From: CAKUFA01 sp963646285
Lineage (GTDB): Bacteria > Bacillota > Clostridia > Christensenellales > Aristaeellaceae
NCBI GenBank assembly: GCA_963646285.1
Contig: CAVIWF010000023.1
Coordinates: 1-38,046 of the forward strand
Reading direction: 5' to 3'
DNA length: 38,046 nt
Under the pieces are notes generated by a model, which saw nothing but the letters and a program-made list of their open reading frames with translations, was not told where the DNA came from and did not search any database. Shown piece by piece: positions 16,960 to 25,423 of this stretch. Numbering within the stretch: the stretch's first letter is position 1; every line of letters starts with the position of its first letter. Both the position numbers and the translations under genes were made by a program.

Positions 16960-18186
16960 ATGAAGATTCTGGTCGTGAATGCCGGCTCTTCCTCCCTGAA
17001 GTACCAGCTGCTGGACATGGACGGCGAAAAGGTACTGGCAAAGGGTCTGGTAGAGCGCATCAACATTGCGGAAGACAAGGAAAAGGGAACAGAAGGCGGT
17101 CACCTGAAGCAGACGGTGGGGGACAAGGTGGTGGAGATCAACACCTTCGTAGCCGACCACGTGCAGGCCACCGAAATGATGCTGAAGGCATTGCAGGATC
17201 CGGAAAAGGGTGCCATTAAGTCCACGGATGAAATCGGCGCTGTGGGTCACCGGGTGCTGCACGGCGGCAAGGAATTCTCCGCCTCTGTTGTCATTGATGA
17301 TGCTGTGAAGGCAGCCATCCGCAAGTGCATCCCTCTGGGACCGCTGCACAATCCTGCCAATCTGATGGGCATTGAAGCCTGCGAAAAGGTAATGCCTACG
17401 GTGCCTCAGGTGGCTGTGTTCGACACGGCTTTCCACCAGACCATGCCTGCCAAGGCCTATATGTACGGTGTGCCCAAGGAATATGAAACCAAGTACGGTG
17501 TGCGCCGCTATGGCTTCCACGGCACCTCTCACCGGTACGTGTCCAAGCGGGTGTGCGAGTTCCTGGGTGTGAATCCTGTGGGCAAGCGGGTTATCGTGTG
17601 CCACCTGGGCAACGGCTCCAGCCTGAGCGCTGTGGTGGACGGCAAGTGCGTGGACACCTCCATGGGTCTGACTCCTCTGGAAGGTGTGCTGATGGGAACC
17701 CGTTCCGGCAGCTGCGATCCTGCTGTGGTGCAGTTCATTGCCAACACGGAGAAGAAGACCGTGGATGAAGTGCTTACCATGATGAACAAGGAATCCGGCC
17801 TGAAGGGCATTGGCGGCTTCAGCGACATGCGGGACATCGATGCTCAGGCGGATGCAGGCAATGAGGATGCCATCCTGGCACGGGATATGCTGGTGTACGG
17901 CGTTCGCAAGTACATCGGTTCCTATGCCGCTGCCATGAACGGTGTGGACATTATCGTGTTCACCGCCGGCATTGGCGAAAACAACCTGAAGCTCCGTGCC
18001 CGCATTATGGAAGGTTTCGACTTCCTGGGCGCAAAGCTGGACAAGGCGAAGAACGATGCCTGCGCATGGCCTCACGTGACGGAATCCGTGATTTCCACGG
18101 ACGACAGCAAGGTGACCATTTGCGTTATCCCCACCAACGAGGAAATCGCCATCGCCCGGGATACCCTGGAGTTGGTGACCAAGTAA
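16960..18186 (+). CDS. ackA: acetate kinase AckA
   Basis: It transfers the phosphate of acetyl-phosphate to ADP, giving acetate and ATP. The 408 residues match the family length. The conserved blocks are in order: NAGSSSLKYQLLDMDG at the N-terminus, GHRVLHGGKEF, GPLHNPANLMGIEACE, RYGFHGTSHRYVSKR with the catalytic histidine, HLGNGSSLSAV phosphate loop, TRSGSCDP and FTAGIGENN. GAAGGAG lies about 10 bases before the ATG. Downstream of pduL by 117 bases, it completes an acetyl-CoA-to-acetate route. Confidence 0.98.
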   Translation: MKILVVNAGSSSLKYQLLDMDGEKVLAKGLVERINIAEDKEKGTEGGHLKQTVGDKVVEINTFVADHVQATEMMLKALQDPEKGAIKSTDEIGAVGHRVLHGGKEFSASVVIDDAVKAAIRKCIPLGPLHNPANLMGIEACEKVMPTVPQVAVFDTAFHQTMPAKAYMYGVPKEYETKYGVRRYGFHGTSHRYVSKRVCEFLGVNPVGKRVIVCHLGNGSSLSAVVDGKCVDTSMGLTPLEGVLMGTRSGSCDPAVVQFIANTEKKTVDEVLTMMNKESGLKGIGGFSDMRDIDAQADAGNEDAILARDMLVYGVRKYIGSYAAAMNGVDIIVFTAGIGENNLKLRARIMEGFDFLGAKLDKAKNDACAWPHVTESVISTDDSKVTICVIPTNEEIAIARDTLELVTK

Positions 18187-18201
18187 GATCCATTGTGAGC
18201 A

Positions 18202-18240
18202 GCAGGGCGGGGGACGCCTTTGGGGAATCCATCGCCCTGC
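18202..18240 (+). terminator. possible terminator after ackA
   Basis: GCAGGGCG and CGCCCTGC form an 8-bp G/C stem around a 23-base loop, followed by GAAAATTTTG. The downstream T-run is short and overlaps the next promoter region. Confidence 0.5.
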
Positions 18241-18250
18241 GAAAATTTTG

Positions 18251-18279
18251 TTGACAAAAGGGCTCGGAAAATCTATAAT
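18251..18279 (+). promoter_or_regulatory. consensus promoter of yceD-rpmF
   Basis: TTGACA (18251-18256), exactly 17 bases, then TATAAT (18274-18279). This is a perfect vegetative promoter, as expected for a ribosomal protein operon. Confidence 0.88.
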
Positions 18280-18307
18280 AGCAGTTGGTCATATTTGAGG
18301 TGAGTGC

Positions 18308-18802
18308 ATGAAGCTGGACGTAACCCTGGCACTGAAAAACCCCGGGCAGGAGTACCTTTTCCGTGGCGAGCAGGCCATTGCTTCGCAGGAGATTAGTGGT
18401 GACACCGTCACCTTTGACGATGCCATCGTGGAGGGTACCTATTTTGCCACGGATGATGGCAGTGTGCAGGTCGACGGGAAGCTGACGACTGTTGCTCATG
18501 CTCATTGCGCCAACTGTCTGGAGCCTGCCAGCGCAGACATTCAAGCCACGTTCCGGGAAACCTTTCTGCGGAACGGCGACCCGGAAGATGATGAGATCTT
18601 TACTTACACTGGATCTTGCGTTGGGTTTGATAAGCTGGCTATGTCTTACGCAGTACTCGCCCTGCCGATGCGGTTCCTCTGCAGGGAGGACTGTCCTGGT
18701 TTGGTCGGGTTTGCAGACAACGACACTTGCCAGAAGGAAATGCAGAATGAGCATCCTTTTGCGGCATTGCAGCAATTGCTGACGAAGGATGAGGAGGTGT
18801 AA
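18308..18802 (+). CDS. YceD/DUF177 family protein
   Basis: DUF177 (YceD) proteins are conserved partners of rpmF. Members have been tied to 23S rRNA processing or accumulation, mainly from plant and bacterial studies. This 164-residue copy has the family cysteine pairs: CANCLEPASADI around residue 64, and CREDCPGL around residue 123. A GHGTV-like acidic region (PEDDEIFTY) lies between them. The start has TGAGGTGAG just upstream and the strong promoter 29 bases before. Only 3 bases separate its stop from the rpmF start, and the rpmF ribosome site lies inside its end. Confidence 0.88.
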   Translation: MKLDVTLALKNPGQEYLFRGEQAIASQEISGDTVTFDDAIVEGTYFATDDGSVQVDGKLTTVAHAHCANCLEPASADIQATFRETFLRNGDPEDDEIFTYTGSCVGFDKLAMSYAVLALPMRFLCREDCPGLVGFADNDTCQKEMQNEHPFAALQQLLTKDEEV

Positions 18803-18805
18803 AAC

Positions 18806-19000
18806 ATGGCTCTTCCTAAGGGAAAAATCTCCAAGGCTCGTAAGCACAGCCGTCGCGCCAACTGGAAGCTGAGCATGCCCGGCATCGTGGAATGCCCCCA
18901 GTGCCATCAGATGAAGCTGGCCCACCATGTGTGCAAGAACTGCGGCTATTACAATGGCGTGCAGGTTGTGAAGATGGACGAAGACAAGAAGAACGCCTAA
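18806..19000 (+). CDS. rpmF: 50S ribosomal protein L32
   Basis: A small ribosomal protein of 64 residues. The N-terminal MALPKGKISKARKHSRRANW is the canonical L32 start. Two CxxC pairs (CPQC near residue 30 and CKNC near 44) form a zinc ribbon, the C+ form of L32. GAGGAGG is 8 bases upstream. It is cotranscribed with yceD and ends at a strong terminator. Confidence 0.97.
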   Translation: MALPKGKISKARKHSRRANWKLSMPGIVECPQCHQMKLAHHVCKNCGYYNGVQVVKMDEDKKNA

Positions 19001-19017
19001 TCGCGCTTCTTGTATAG

Positions 19018-19041
19018 AAAAGGTGGCTTCGGCCACTTTTT
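19018..19041 (+). terminator. intrinsic terminator after rpmF
   Basis: AAAAGGTGGC, tetraloop TTCG, GCCACTTTTT makes a 10-bp stem (one G-T pair) with a stable UUCG loop and a T-run. It is a textbook terminator. Confidence 0.9.
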
Positions 19042-19080
19042 CGGTTCATGAGAAAAATTCACCATATCACTCGCAAACGA

Positions 19081-19312
19081 AAGAGGAGTACCCCTAAGGC
19101 ACGGTCAGAGAGGGCGGTTATCATGCTGTGAAACTGCCTCCGATGCTGCCGGGAGAAGGTCGCTTTCAGAGAGCGGCGGTGAACGTGAATCCTTTCACCT
19201 TAGCCGTCGCGGTGGCACCCGTTATCGTGCGCATGAGGCAACGATTTTTTCGCTTGCGAATCAAGGTGGTAACACGGAGCAGCTCCGTCCTTCGGGATGG
19301 GGCTGCTTTTGT
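19081..19312 (+). promoter_or_regulatory. T-box riboswitch, valine specific
   Basis: A tRNA-sensing leader. Stem I features are visible: GAGTA near 19085, AGAGAGG with the GCGGTT/AACTGC distal stem (about 19107-19137), then GAAG followed by GTC at 19159-19161, the likely specifier codon (Val). At the 3' end AAGG, the T-box bulge TGGTAAC, and the ACGGAGC-A-GCTCCGT helix closed by CCTT form the antiterminator (19263-19292). TGGT would pair with the ACCA end of uncharged tRNA-Val. The alternative terminator is GCAGCTCCGTCC, TTCG, GGATGGGGCTGC, TTTT (19279-19310), which shares the GCTCCGTCC strand. Low Val-tRNA charging should therefore allow read-through into the small membrane protein gene and valS. 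The specifier call is inference. Confidence 0.92.
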
Positions 19313-19330
19313 ATACAGGAGGAACACCCC

Positions 19331-19534
19331 ATGTCCTATGGAGAAAAGGTTTTATCCAAGCTGAACTGGCCCGGGGTGGCGCTGATGGTGGTGGGGGCAG
19401 TGCTCGTCTACGCATCTTCCCCCATTGTGACAAAGCTTTTCCCCAAGGCTGGGGAAAATGGAAAGCTCATCTGCAAAGGGGTGGGCTGCGTGATTGCCCT
19501 CATGGGTGCCTTGCTCCTCATGGATATACTGTAA
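19331..19534 (+). CDS. small two-helix membrane protein between T-box and valS
   Basis: I do not recognise a family. The 67-residue product has two hydrophobic segments, about residues 14-34 (PGVALMVVGAVLVYASSPIV) and 48-66 (ICKGVGCVIALMGALLLMDI), joined by a lysine-rich turn. AGGAGG lies 8 bases before the ATG, so translation is convincing. It is the first gene after the T-box terminator and 43 bases before valS, so it should be induced with valS when valine tRNA is uncharged. That suggests a link to amino acid stress or transport, or just a convenient position. Confidence 0.75.
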   Translation: MSYGEKVLSKLNWPGVALMVVGAVLVYASSPIVTKLFPKAGENGKLICKGVGCVIALMGALLLMDIL

Positions 19535-19577
19535 CATAAACGCATTCTGTTGATGCTTACGGAAGGGAAGGATACAG

Positions 19578-22304
19578 ATGGAAGCAAAAATGACCGGGGC
19601 GGATATGGCGACAAAGTTTGATCCCAAGGCCATTGAAACCAAGCTTTATCAGGAATGGGAAGAAAGCGGTGCCTTTGTGGCGCACCGTGAAGAGGGAAAG
19701 AAGCCCTTTACCATTGTGATGCCGCCGCCGAACATTACGGGACAGCTCCACATGGGTCATGCCATGGACTGCACCTTGCAGGATGCGGCCATTCGCTATC
19801 ACCGCATGAAGGGGGATCCTACCCTGTGGCTGCCGGGCACGGATCACGCTGCCATTGCAACGGAAGTGAAGATCGTGGCTGCCATGGCCAAGGAAGGGCT
19901 GACCAAGGAAGGCATCGGCCGGGAAGCTTTCCTGGAGCGTGCCTGGGCATGGAAGGAGCAGTATGGCAACCGCATTACCCAGCAGCAGCGCCGCATGGGT
20001 GCCAGCTGTGACTGGAGCCGTGAACGCTTTACCATGGACGAAGGCTGCAGCCGAGCCGTTCGGGAAGTGTTCTGCCGCCTGTACGAAAAGGGTCTGATTT
20101 ACCGGGGAAGCCGCCTGGTGAACTGGTGCCCCTGCTGCAATACCTCCATTTCCGATGCAGAGGTGGAGTATGAAGAAAAGGACGGCAACTTCTGGCATCT
20201 CCTTTACCCGGTGAAGGAAACCGGGGAAATGCTGGAGCTGGCCACCACCCGGCCGGAAACCATGCTGGGCGATACGGCGGTTGCCATTAACGCCGAGGAT
20301 CCCCGGTATGCCCACCTGCACGGCTGCCATGTGATTCTGCCCCTGCTGAACAAGGAAATCCCCATTGTGTGCGACGAGCATGCGGACATGACCAAGGGCA
20401 CCGGCGTGGTGAAGATCACCCCTGCCCATGACCCCAACGACTATGAGGTGGGTCAGCGGCATCAGCTGCCCATTGTCCGTGTGTTCACCTATGACGGTCA
20501 CATGACCGGTGCAGCGGATAAGGCAGAGAATGACGAACTGTTTGCTTCCGGCAAGGCCACGGTGAATGAACCCCGTGTGCTGGACTGCGGCAAGTACGCC
20601 GGCATGACCACGGCAGAGGCACGGAAGGCCATTGTTGCTGACCTGACGGCAGGGGGCTACTTGAAGTCCGTAGAGCCCCTGAAGCACGAGGTAGGCACCT
20701 GCTACCGCTGCCACACCACCGTGGAACCCATGGTGTCCAAGCAGTGGTTTGTGGACATGAAGCCGCTGGCAAAGCCTGCTGTGGAGTGTGTGAAGGATGG
20801 CCGCATTACCTTTGTGCCGGATCGCTTCTCCAAGACCTATCTGAACTGGATGGAGAACATCCGTGACTGGTGCATCAGCCGCAAACTGTGGTGGGGTCAT
20901 CGGATCCCTGCCTGGTACTGCGATGACTGCGGAGAAATGAGCGTGTCCCGTACGGATCTGACCCACTGCCCCAAGTGCGGCAGCGACCATATCCATCAGG
21001 ATGAGGAAGTGCTGGATACCTGGTTCTCCAGCGCCCTGTGGCCCTTCTCCACCATGGGCTGGCCGGAAGAGACGGAAGACCTGAAGTACTTCTATCCCAC
21101 CAGCATGCTGGTTACCGGCTACGACATCATCTTCTTCTGGGTTGCCCGGATGATTTTCTCCGGCATGGAGCAGATGGGAGAGGTTCCCTTCAAGACGGTG
21201 CTGATTCACGGCCTTGTGCGGGATGAGCAGGGACGGAAAATGTCCAAGTCCTTGGGGAATGGCGTGGATCCGCTGGAAGTGATCGACCAGTACGGTGCAG
21301 ATGCGCTGCGCTTCTCCCTGCTGCTTGGCGTCAGTCCCGGAAACGATACCCGCTACATTGAAAGCAAGGTGGAGGCAGCCCGGAACTTTGCCAATAAGGT
21401 GTGGAATGCTTCCCGCTTTGTGCTGATGAACGTGGACGAGCGGCATGAAATTGACCCTGCCCTGCTGACACTGGCAGACAAGTGGATTCTGACCCGCTTC
21501 CAGGATGCGGTTCGGGATATTTCCGTGCACAATGAGGAAGGCGACTTTGGCCTGTCTGCCAACCGGATTTATGATTTTGCGTGGAGCGAATTCTGCGACT
21601 GGTACATTGAGCTGGCCAAGTCCCGCCTGACCGGCGAGGATGAAAGCGCCAAGCGCAACGTGCAGGCTGTACTGCTGTACGTGCTTGAAGGCCTGCTGAA
21701 GCTGCTGCATCCCTTCATGCCCTTCCTGACGGAGCAGGTGTATAAGTATCTGCCGGGCACGGAAGGCTTCCTGATGCTGTCCAAGTGGCCGGAAGTGAAG
21801 GATGCCTATGACTTCACCGAGGAAGAAGCCAAGATGCAGGGCGTGATGGAAATCATCCGCAGCATCCGCAACCTGCGCAGTGAAATGAACGTGGCTGCCG
21901 GCAAGCGTACCCGGCTGATGCTCCTGCCCAAGGAAGGCTGGGCTGACGTGCTGGCAGAAACCTCTGTGTACTTTGGCCGCCTGGCATGGGCATCTTCTGT
22001 GGAGATGATCGGCAGCCGGGACGAGGTGAAGGAAAAGACCGTCAGCGCTGTGACGGCTGCCGCCGAACTGTTCATTCCTCTGGGCGATTTGGTGGATTTC
22101 GCCAAGGAAATCGCCAGACTGAACAAGGAACTGGAAAACCTGAACAAGGAAGTTGCTCGTGCGGAAGGGAAGCTGAACAATCCCGGCTTTGTGGCCAAGG
22201 CACCTGCGGCGCTGGTACAGCAGGAGAAGGAAAAGCTGGAGACCAACAAGCAGAAGGCAGCAGCCCTGGAAGGACGCATTGCCGAACTGAAGGAAAGCCT
22301 ATGA
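19578..22304 (+). CDS. valS: valyl-tRNA synthetase
   Basis: This class Ia synthetase charges tRNA-Val. The 908-residue product has the ATP-site signatures HMGH (residues 58-61, in PPPNITGQLHMGHAMD) and KMSKS (554-558). Between them is the CP1 editing domain (TTRPETMLGDTAVAIN, then GTGVVKITPAHDPNDYEVG), which clears mischarged threonine. The cysteine pair CDDC...CPKC gives a zinc knuckle, and a lysine/glutamate-rich C-terminal coiled coil (about 830-905) is the usual ValRS arm. GGAAGGGAAGG precedes the ATG. It is controlled by the upstream T-box, and the stop overlaps the folC start (ATGA). Confidence 0.98.
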   Translation: MEAKMTGADMATKFDPKAIETKLYQEWEESGAFVAHREEGKKPFTIVMPPPNITGQLHMGHAMDCTLQDAAIRYHRMKGDPTLWLPGTDHAAIATEVKIVAAMAKEGLTKEGIGREAFLERAWAWKEQYGNRITQQQRRMGASCDWSRERFTMDEGCSRAVREVFCRLYEKGLIYRGSRLVNWCPCCNTSISDAEVEYEEKDGNFWHLLYPVKETGEMLELATTRPETMLGDTAVAINAEDPRYAHLHGCHVILPLLNKEIPIVCDEHADMTKGTGVVKITPAHDPNDYEVGQRHQLPIVRVFTYDGHMTGAADKAENDELFASGKATVNEPRVLDCGKYAGMTTAEARKAIVADLTAGGYLKSVEPLKHEVGTCYRCHTTVEPMVSKQWFVDMKPLAKPAVECVKDGRITFVPDRFSKTYLNWMENIRDWCISRKLWWGHRIPAWYCDDCGEMSVSRTDLTHCPKCGSDHIHQDEEVLDTWFSSALWPFSTMGWPEETEDLKYFYPTSMLVTGYDIIFFWVARMIFSGMEQMGEVPFKTVLIHGLVRDEQGRKMSKSLGNGVDPLEVIDQYGADALRFSLLLGVSPGNDTRYIESKVEAARNFANKVWNASRFVLMNVDERHEIDPALLTLADKWILTRFQDAVRDISVHNEEGDFGLSANRIYDFAWSEFCDWYIELAKSRLTGEDESAKRNVQAVLLYVLEGLLKLLHPFMPFLTEQVYKYLPGTEGFLMLSKWPEVKDAYDFTEEEAKMQGVMEIIRSIRNLRSEMNVAAGKRTRLMLLPKEGWADVLAETSVYFGRLAWASSVEMIGSRDEVKEKTVSAVTAAAELFIPLGDLVDFAKEIARLNKELENLNKEVARAEGKLNNPGFVAKAPAALVQQEKEKLETNKQKAAALEGRIAELKESL

Positions 22305-23566
22305 AAACAGCAGCAGAGGTGGTAGATGCCATTCACGGCACCTATGCCACCGGCAGCAAAAACGGTCTTGAAAATACCCAAAGGTTATTGAATAGACTCT
22401 GTCCTCAAACCAAGGTGCCCGTCATTCATGTGGCGGGCACCAATGGCAAGGGGAGCACCTGCGCCATGCTGGAAAGCATCCTCCGCTGCGCAGGCTATCG
22501 TACGGGACTGTATACTTCCCCTTTTCTCCAAAGGTATGAGGAGCGAATCCGCCTGAATGGACGGCTGATCAGCAGCGAAGCAATGGAACTGTACGGCAAT
22601 CGCCTGCTGGAAGCGGCTCAAGGCTTGCAGCCAACGCCTTTTGAAATGGGTACGGCACTGGCACTGTCCGCCTTTGAAGGAGAACAGGTGGATGTGGCTG
22701 TGGTGGAAGTAGGCCTTGGCGGGCGGCTTGACCCGACCAACGTGGTGCAGCCTTGCCTGTGCGGCATTGCGGCCATTGGACTGGATCATATGCACTTCCT
22801 TGGAGATACGGTGGAAAAAATCGCCGGAGAAAAAGCGGGCATTATCAAGCAAGAGGTGCCTGTGGTCTGCCACCCGGCAGAACCCGGCGTCGCTGCCGTG
22901 TTTGCCCATGAGGCAGCGGAGCGGCATGCGCCCCTGCGTCAACTGAAGCGGGAACAGCTGGTTCAATGGTCGTGCACAGCCCATGATTCCGTGGCCACCT
23001 ATCAGCTGGAAAACACTTGGCAGGATGTGCATATTGCCCTGCCGGGGGAACATCAGCTGACCAATGTGATGACGGTGCTGGCCATGGTGGAGGAATTGCG
23101 CAAGCAGGGTTTCTATCTGCCGGAGGATGCCGTGCGGCAGGGGCTTGAAGGCACTGTGTGGCCTGCAAGGCTGGAATGGTGCGGGCACATCCTGATTGAC
23201 GGCGCCCACAATGCCCAAGGGGTGCAGGCACTGCTGACGTTTGTGGAGCACCACTTGCAGAATCGGCGGCGAGTCCTCCTCAGCGGCGTACTGGCGGAGA
23301 AACTTCAGCCGGAAATGCTGGCAGCCATGGCACAGCTGGCGGATACAGCCGTGACGGTCACCCCGGACAGCCCCCGCAGCATGGATGCGGAAACCTACGC
23401 CATGCATCTGCGTTCGGTAGGCGTGGCGGCAAACGCTGCCCCTAGCCTGGCGGAGGGGCTGAAGCAGACGGAAGAAATGGCGGGGGAGGATGGCATCATC
23501 CTTGCCGCCGGATCCTTGTATTTTGCCGGGGAGCTTCGCAATCTGCTGAAGCTGCCTGTGGGCTGA
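22301..23566 (+). CDS. folC: folylpolyglutamate / dihydrofolate synthase FolC
   Basis: It adds glutamate to folates (and probably to dihydropteroate) with ATP. The 421-residue protein has the Mur-ligase-type P-loop HVAGTNGKGSTCAML (residues 43-57), the folate motif TSPFLQRYEERIRLNG, the VEVGLGGRLDPTN block and the C-terminal IDGAHNAQGVQAL. The start is set by the ATGA overlap with valS; a longer upstream reading is only a shadow of valS. The valS-folC pair is a common Firmicutes arrangement and would place folC under the valine T-box. Confidence 0.95.
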   Translation: MKTAAEVVDAIHGTYATGSKNGLENTQRLLNRLCPQTKVPVIHVAGTNGKGSTCAMLESILRCAGYRTGLYTSPFLQRYEERIRLNGRLISSEAMELYGNRLLEAAQGLQPTPFEMGTALALSAFEGEQVDVAVVEVGLGGRLDPTNVVQPCLCGIAAIGLDHMHFLGDTVEKIAGEKAGIIKQEVPVVCHPAEPGVAAVFAHEAAERHAPLRQLKREQLVQWSCTAHDSVATYQLENTWQDVHIALPGEHQLTNVMTVLAMVEELRKQGFYLPEDAVRQGLEGTVWPARLEWCGHILIDGAHNAQGVQALLTFVEHHLQNRRRVLLSGVLAEKLQPEMLAAMAQLADTAVTVTPDSPRSMDAETYAMHLRSVGVAANAAPSLAEGLKQTEEMAGEDGIILAAGSLYFAGELRNLLKLPVG

Positions 23567-23603
23567 TATGTGAAGTTATTTGAAGAAGAAAGGAAACACC
23601 TGC

Positions 23604-24548
23604 ATGGAATTTGTCCACGAACCTGTGCTGCTGCAGGAAGTATTGCATTGGATGCCCATGGATCCCCACGGCGTTTACTGCGATGGCACCCTGGGCGGCG
23701 GCGGGCATAGCAACGCCATTTTGGAGGCATGCGGCGGCGAAGCCACCCTCTACGGCATTGACCGGGATCCGGAGGCCATGGCGGCAGCAACGGCCAGGCT
23801 GCAAAAGTATCCGAATTTCCACGGCTTGTCCGGGAACTTCCATGATGCGGCTCAGCTCCTTCAGCAGGCAGGTGCCGCACCTCTCACCGGTGCGCTGCTG
23901 GATCTGGGCGTTTCCTCTCCTCAGCTGGATCATGCGGAGCGGGGGTTCTCCTACCATGAGGATGCACCTCTGGATATGCGCATGAACCCTACCCAGGGCA
24001 TGACGGCGGCAGAGCTGTGCAACACGGCCAGCGAAGGGGAACTGACCCGCATCATTCGGGATTACGGGGAAGATAAGTGGGCGGCTCGTATTGCCCACAT
24101 GATTTGCGAGCATCGGCAGACAAAGCCCCTCGTGACCACCTTCGATCTGGTGCATGCCGTGGATGCCGCCATCCCCAAGGCGGTGCGCCGCAAGGATGAA
24201 GGGCACCCTGCCCGGCGAACCTTTCAGGCCATCCGCATTGCGGTGAATGATGAGCTGGATCCTCTGGACAAGGCACTGTGCGATTTGATTCAGTGCCTGA
24301 AGCCCGGTGGAAGGCTGCTGGTGATCACCTTCCATTCCTTGGAGGATCGCATTGTTAAGCGGTGCTTCCAGCGGATGCAGAACCCCTGCATCTGCCCGCC
24401 TAAGGCACCCATCTGCACCTGCGGACGGAAGCCTCAGGTGAAGGTGCTGGCCAAGGGAGCCGTTCCGCCCTCGGAGGAGGAAGTGGCACGGAACCCCAGA
24501 GCCCGCAGTGCCAAGCTTCGTGTGTGCGAAAAACTGGAGGTGGACTGA
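23604..24548 (+). CDS. rsmH: 16S rRNA (cytosine-1402-N4)-methyltransferase RsmH
   Basis: RsmH (MraW) methylates C1402 in the 16S decoding centre with SAM. The 314-residue product starts FVHEPVLLQEVL and has the SAM-binding DGTLGGGGHSNAIL, the LLDLGVSSPQLD motif and the CPPKAPICTCG cysteine cluster near the C-terminus. The start at 23604 is preferred to an in-frame ATG 24 bases upstream because AAAGGA lies 9 bases before it. Unlike many bacteria it is not in the mra/dcw division cluster; here it pairs with rsmI, which modifies the same nucleotide. Confidence 0.96.
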   Translation: MEFVHEPVLLQEVLHWMPMDPHGVYCDGTLGGGGHSNAILEACGGEATLYGIDRDPEAMAAATARLQKYPNFHGLSGNFHDAAQLLQQAGAAPLTGALLDLGVSSPQLDHAERGFSYHEDAPLDMRMNPTQGMTAAELCNTASEGELTRIIRDYGEDKWAARIAHMICEHRQTKPLVTTFDLVHAVDAAIPKAVRRKDEGHPARRTFQAIRIAVNDELDPLDKALCDLIQCLKPGGRLLVITFHSLEDRIVKRCFQRMQNPCICPPKAPICTCGRKPQVKVLAKGAVPPSEEEVARNPRARSAKLRVCEKLEVD

Positions 24549-25423
24549 TGCCGACCCTGTATGTGGTGGCAACTCCCATTGGCAATCTGGAGGACTTTCC
24601 GCCCCGCGCCATTGAAACACTGAAGAACGTTGCCCTGATTGCGGCGGAAGATACCCGGGTGACCATGAAGCTCTGCCATGTCTTCGATATTCACACGCCC
24701 CTGACCAGCTGTCATCAGCACAACGAAGACACCAAGGGCACCTGGCTGGCAGATAAAATGCTGGCGGAAAATATTGATGTGGCCATCACCACGGATGCAG
24801 GCACGCCCTGCGTATCTGACCCGGGCTACGGCCTTGTTCATGCGGCGGTGGAGCGGGGGATTGAAGTGATTCCTATCCCCGGCTGCTGTGCGGCGGTGTC
24901 TGCCCTGTCTGTCAGCGGCTTTGATACCAGAGAGTTTGCTTTCTACGGCTTTTTGCCCCGGGAGAAAAAAGACCTTCGGGAAAAGCTGCTGCAAATTGCC
25001 AAAGGACCTAAGATTGCAGTTGCCCACGAATCCCCTTATCGGGTGATTGAATTGGTGGACGTGGTGGCAGACTCGCTGCCCGGGGTTATGCTTTCCCTCA
25101 GCTGCGACCTGACCAAGCTCCATGAGAAAACCATCCGGGGCACGGCAGAACAGGTATCCGCCATGCTGAAGGCCGACCCTAAGGCGCAAAAGGGCGAATA
25201 CTGTCTGGTGATGGATCTCCACGACGTGCAGCTGCCGGAAGAAGAAGCAGCTCCGGCGGATGTATCGCTGGAGGCACGATTAACGGAACTGCTGCTGGAA
25301 GGACTGACCTTGCGGGATGCCCAGAGCGAACTGGTGCTGCAGGGGGAGAAGAAGAACGCCGTCAAGGCAGCGGCGCTGCGCCTGAAGCGGCTGCTGGATG
25401 GAGGAGAGACAACATGCGAGTGA
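24548..25423 (+). CDS. rsmI: 16S rRNA (cytidine-1402-2'-O)-methyltransferase RsmI
   Basis: RsmI adds the ribose methyl group to C1402; together with RsmH it makes m4Cm1402. The 291-residue protein has the tetrapyrrole-methylase fold with LYVVATPIGNLEDFPPRAIE at the N-terminus, AAEDTRVT, ITTDAGTPCVSDPG and the SAM-loop region IPGCCAAVSALSVSG. The start overlaps the rsmH stop by one base (TGATG) with GGAGG just upstream. Both enzymes for one nucleotide are thus translationally coupled. Confidence 0.96.
   Translation: MPTLYVVATPIGNLEDFPPRAIETLKNVALIAAEDTRVTMKLCHVFDIHTPLTSCHQHNEDTKGTWLADKMLAENIDVAITTDAGTPCVSDPGYGLVHAAVERGIEVIPIPGCCAAVSALSVSGFDTREFAFYGFLPREKKDLREKLLQIAKGPKIAVAHESPYRVIELVDVVADSLPGVMLSLSCDLTKLHEKTIRGTAEQVSAMLKADPKAQKGEYCLVMDLHDVQLPEEEAAPADVSLEARLTELLLEGLTLRDAQSELVLQGEKKNAVKAAALRLKRLLDGGETTCE

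Noticed and set aside
19128..19364. Short plus-strand frame across the T-box
   Set aside because: It lies on structured regulatory RNA, has no ribosome site and crosses the terminator.
19557..21710. 717-codon minus-strand frame opposite valS
   Set aside because: Shadow of a conserved synthetase gene; no start signal or domain.
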